A stretch of DNA of 64,000 nt from Agromyces mediolanus (lineage in GTDB: Bacteria > Actinomycetota > Actinomycetes > Actinomycetales > Microbacteriaceae), in assembly GCF_014648575.1 (NCBI RefSeq), contig NZ_BMRJ01000001.1, positions 1,775,608-1,839,607 of the forward strand, written 5' to 3'. The stretch's first letter is position 1. Every line of letters starts with the position of its first letter. Below, piece by piece: positions 59,556 through 64,000 of the stretch. The notes beneath the pieces are model-generated. The model had not been told where the DNA came from. It made no database searches and worked only from the letters and a program-made list of their open reading frames with translations. The position numbers were made by a program, and so were the translations under genes.

Positions 59556-60695
59556 ATGCGAGTGCTAGCAGCCATGTCCGGGGGCGTCGACAGCGCCGTC
59601 GCCGCGGCGCGCGCGGTCGAGGCCGGCCACGACGTCGTCGGCGTGCACCTCGCGCTCAGCCGCATGCCGGGCACGCTCCGTACCGGCAGTCGCGGCTGCT
59701 GCACGATCGAGGACTCGATGGACGCCCAGCGCGTCGCGAACCTGTTGGAGATCCCGTACTACGTCTGGGACTTCTCCGAGCGCTTCAAGGAGGACGTCGT
59801 CGACGACTTCGTCGCCGAGTACACCGCCGGGCGCACGCCGAACCCCTGCATGCGCTGCAACGAGCGCATCAAGTTCGCCGCGCTGCTCGAGAAGGCGCTC
59901 GCGCTCGGCTTCGACGCCGTCGTCACCGGCCACTACGCGAAGGTGCTGCCGGGCGCCTCGGGCGAGCTGGAGCTGCATCGCGCGAGCGCCGAGGCCAAGG
60001 ACCAGAGCTACGTGCTCGGCGTGCTCACTGCGGAGCAGCTCGCGCACGCCTGGTTCCCGCTCGGCGACACCCCGTCGAAGGAGCTCGTGCGCCAGGAGGC
60101 GGAGCGACGCGGGCTCGCGGTCGCGCGCAAGCCCGACTCCTACGACATCTGCTTCATCCCCGACGGCGACACCAAGGGCTGGCTCGCCGATCGCGTGGGC
60201 GAGACCCCCGGCGACATCGTCGACCGCACCGGCGCCGTCGTCGGCAGCCACGACGGCGCGCACGCGTACACGGTCGGCCAGCGCCGCGGCCTCCGCCTCG
60301 GCACGCCGGCGCCCGACGGGCGGCCCCGCTTCGTGCTCGAGGTGCGGCCGAAGGAGAACACCGTCGTCGTCGGCCCGAAGGAGGCGCTCGCCACGGCCGA
60401 GATCGCCGGGTCGCGGTTCAGCTGGGCCGGGCTCGACCCCGTCGCCTCCGGGCTCGTCGCCGCCGACGGCGAGGACTTCGACTGCGAGGTGCAGATCCGG
60501 GCGCACGCCGACCCGGTGCCCGCGGTCGCCCGCATCGATCGCGACGACGACGGCTCGGCGGAGCTCGTGGTGCGCCCCGCGCAGCCGCTCGACGGCGTCG
60601 CGCCCGGCCAGACGGCCGTCGTGTACGTCGGCACGCGGGTGCTCGGGCAGTGCACCATCGACCGCACGGTCAGCGCCGTCCCGGTCGGCGCGTAG
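59556..60695 (+). CDS. mnmA: tRNA 2-thiouridylase MnmA (TrmU)
   Basis: MnmA inserts sulfur at the 2-position of U34 in Lys, Glu and Gln tRNAs using ATP and persulfide relay. The 379-residue protein has the PP-loop SGGVDSAV (8-15), the catalytic [12 protein letters not shown] (Cys98) and second Cys in [25 protein letters not shown] and the C-terminal barrel. It follows the desulfurase that probably supplies sulfur. The APH-like gene starts on the next base. Confidence 0.96.
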   Translation: MRVLAAMSGGVDSAVAAARAVEAGHDVVGVHLALSRMPGTLRTGSRGCCTIEDSMDAQRVANLLEIPYYVWDFSERFKEDVVDDFVAEYTAGRTPNPCMRCNERIKFAALLEKALALGFDAVVTGHYAKVLPGASGELELHRASAEAKDQSYVLGVLTAEQLAHAWFPLGDTPSKELVRQEAERRGLAVARKPDSYDICFIPDGDTKGWLADRVGETPGDIVDRTGAVVGSHDGAHAYTVGQRRGLRLGTPAPDGRPRFVLEVRPKENTVVVGPKEALATAEIAGSRFSWAGLDPVASGLVAADGEDFDCEVQIRAHADPVPAVARIDRDDDGSAELVVRPAQPLDGVAPGQTAVVYVGTRVLGQCTIDRTVSAVPVGA

Positions 60696-61442
60696 ATGGG
60701 CGAACCCGAGCTCGCGGGCCAGCGACCCGAGGCCGAGGTCGTGCGGCCGGCGAAGGTGCTCGAGCTCGCCGCAGGACGCCCGACGACCCCGCTGTGGCGG
60801 AACGAGGCGGGCGGACTGACCTTCCGCATCGAGGGCGAGCGCGCGAGCGTCGTGAAGTGGAACCCGCCCGGCTCGGGCGAGTCGCTCGCCGACGAGGCCG
60901 AGCGGCTGCGCTGGCTCGCGGGCCGGCTGCCGGCGCCGCAGGTACTCGAGGTGGGAGCGGATGCCTCCGGCGAATGGCTGCTGAGCGAGGCCATCCCTGC
61001 CCGGTCCGCCGTCGACGAGCGCTGGCTGGCCGAGCCGGGCGCCGCGGTGCGGGCGATCGCGGAGGGGCTCCGGCGGCTGCACGCGCTCGAGCTGGCCGAC
61101 TGCCCGTACGACTGGGGCGTCGCGCACCGGCTCGACGTCCTGCGCCGCGACGGCCTGCCGGTGCCGGCGGAGCTGCGCGACCCGCCGCCGGTCGAGCCCG
61201 TCGTCTGCCACGGCGATCCGTGCGCGCCGAACACGCTGCTCGGCGACGACGGCCGCTTCGCGGCGATCGTCGATGCGGCCAGGCTCGGCGTCGCGGACCG
61301 CTGGGCCGACCTCGCGGTGGCGAGCCTGAGCCTCGACTGGAACTACGGGCCGGGCTGGCAGCCGACGTTCTTCGCCGCGTACGGCGTCGAGCCCGACGAG
61401 CCACGGCTCGCCTACTACCGCGCCCTCTGGGACGCCGAGTGA
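60696..61442 (+). CDS. APH(3')-like kinase
   Basis: This 248-residue protein has the aminoglycoside 3'-phosphotransferase layout: LTFRIEGERASVVKW (nucleotide-binding Lys region), the Brenner motif CHGDPCAPNTLL with catalytic Asp, and the metal-binding Asp in FAAIVDAARLGVADRWADLAVA, followed by WNYGPGWQ. This is close to known APH(3') enzymes, but similar chromosomal proteins act on small metabolites and need not confer resistance. It starts immediately after the mnmA stop and is co-transcribed with it. Confidence 0.82.
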   Translation: MGEPELAGQRPEAEVVRPAKVLELAAGRPTTPLWRNEAGGLTFRIEGERASVVKWNPPGSGESLADEAERLRWLAGRLPAPQVLEVGADASGEWLLSEAIPARSAVDERWLAEPGAAVRAIAEGLRRLHALELADCPYDWGVAHRLDVLRRDGLPVPAELRDPPPVEPVVCHGDPCAPNTLLGDDGRFAAIVDAARLGVADRWADLAVASLSLDWNYGPGWQPTFFAAYGVEPDEPRLAYYRALWDAE

Positions 61443-61459
61443 GTGTCGCCGGTCCTCCG

Positions 61460-63883
<2,424 letters not shown>

Positions 63884-63921
63884 ACTGGCAGGCATCCCCG
63901 TCACGACACGTTCGGAGCAGC

Positions 63922-64000
63922 ATGCCTGAAATCAGTGCGGAGCAGGTCGCCCATCTGGCGAACCTCGCTCGCATCGCGCTCACCGAGGAGGAGATCGCGC
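63922..64000 (+). CDS. gatC: Asp/Glu-tRNA(Asn/Gln) amidotransferase subunit C (partial, 5' end only)
   Basis: The first 26 codons are visible (MPEISAEQVAHLANLARIAL, then TEEEIA). They match the N-terminus of GatC, the small subunit of the amidotransferase that turns Glu-tRNA(Gln) and Asp-tRNA(Asn) into Gln- and Asn-tRNA. The gene continues beyond the window. ligA-gatC order is common in Microbacteriaceae. Confidence 0.93.
   Translation, partial: MPEISAEQVAHLANLARIALTEEEIA

Noticed and set aside
60696-61442. APH-like gene as an acquired resistance gene
   Set aside because: No insertion sequence, composition shift or flanking repeats; it is packed in the mnmA transcript. Treated as a native kinase of unknown substrate.

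Overview
The window is 64 kb of chromosome from a high-GC actinomycete, most likely a member of the Microbacteriaceae. The grounds are gene order, composition and promoter style. The run rpsP-khpA-rimM-trmD, rplS-lepB-rnhB-DUF2469-yraN-comM-dprA-xerC, rpsB-tsf-pyrH-frr-cdsA is the standard actinobacterial core order. Other actinobacterial marks are GlgE, type-3 glycogen phosphorylase, DUF3515 and a transglutaminase-like TgpA. GTG starts and strongly GC-ending codons are used throughout. I see no rRNA, tRNA, CRISPR array, phage or insertion sequence, so this is essentially vertically inherited housekeeping DNA. Genus cannot be fixed from sequence reading alone.

Layout. 0-5 kb: a DUF3515 lipoprotein (cut by the window edge), thiL, rsmD, a TPR protein and recG. 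5-10.3 kb: coaD and an overlapping moxR-DUF58-transglutaminase operon. 10.3-12.7 kb: DUF177-rpmF-rnc-mutM. 12.7-15 kb: two minus-strand accessory genes, a membrane-anchored HELAH/EVMSD metalloprotease-like protein and a tandem GNAT protein. 15-22.5 kb: smc, a lipoprotein, ftsY, a DUF2004-like gene and ffh (SMC and SRP targeting). 22.5-35.9 kb: a YbdK-type ligase, then the S16/L19 ribosome and tRNA-modification blocks, signal peptidase, RNase HII, ComM/DprA, a metallophosphoesterase, XerC and an M23 protein. 36-40.6 kb: S2, EF-Ts, UMP kinase, RRF and CdsA. 40.6-48.7 kb: DivIVA-domain proteins, a transglycosylase-like secreted protein, a hydrolase, an AI-2E family permease, a Scy/FilP-like coiled-coil protein, a membrane/lipoprotein fusion and a YbbN-like protein. 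48.7-58.2 kb: glycogen/alpha-glucan genes glgB, glgE, glgP and glgX, with ybaK/ebsC coupled to glgX. 58.2-64 kb: cysteine desulfurase and mnmA (tRNA thiolation), an APH(3')-like kinase, ligA and the start of gatC.

The most consistent regulatory signal is leaderless transcription. Some twenty genes have a TANNNT -10 hexamer only 5-9 nt before the start codon, and in two divergent pairs the two -10 boxes overlap each other. The observations most worth checking are an apparent ATC start codon in trmD, an in-frame 18-bp minisatellite inside the XerC core-binding domain, a Scy-like hendecad protein beside cdsA and DivIVA-domain genes, a protein with a lipobox-like signal in its middle, and a membrane-anchored gluzincin-like protein of unknown role. 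No defence island or wholly new multi-gene system was recognised.
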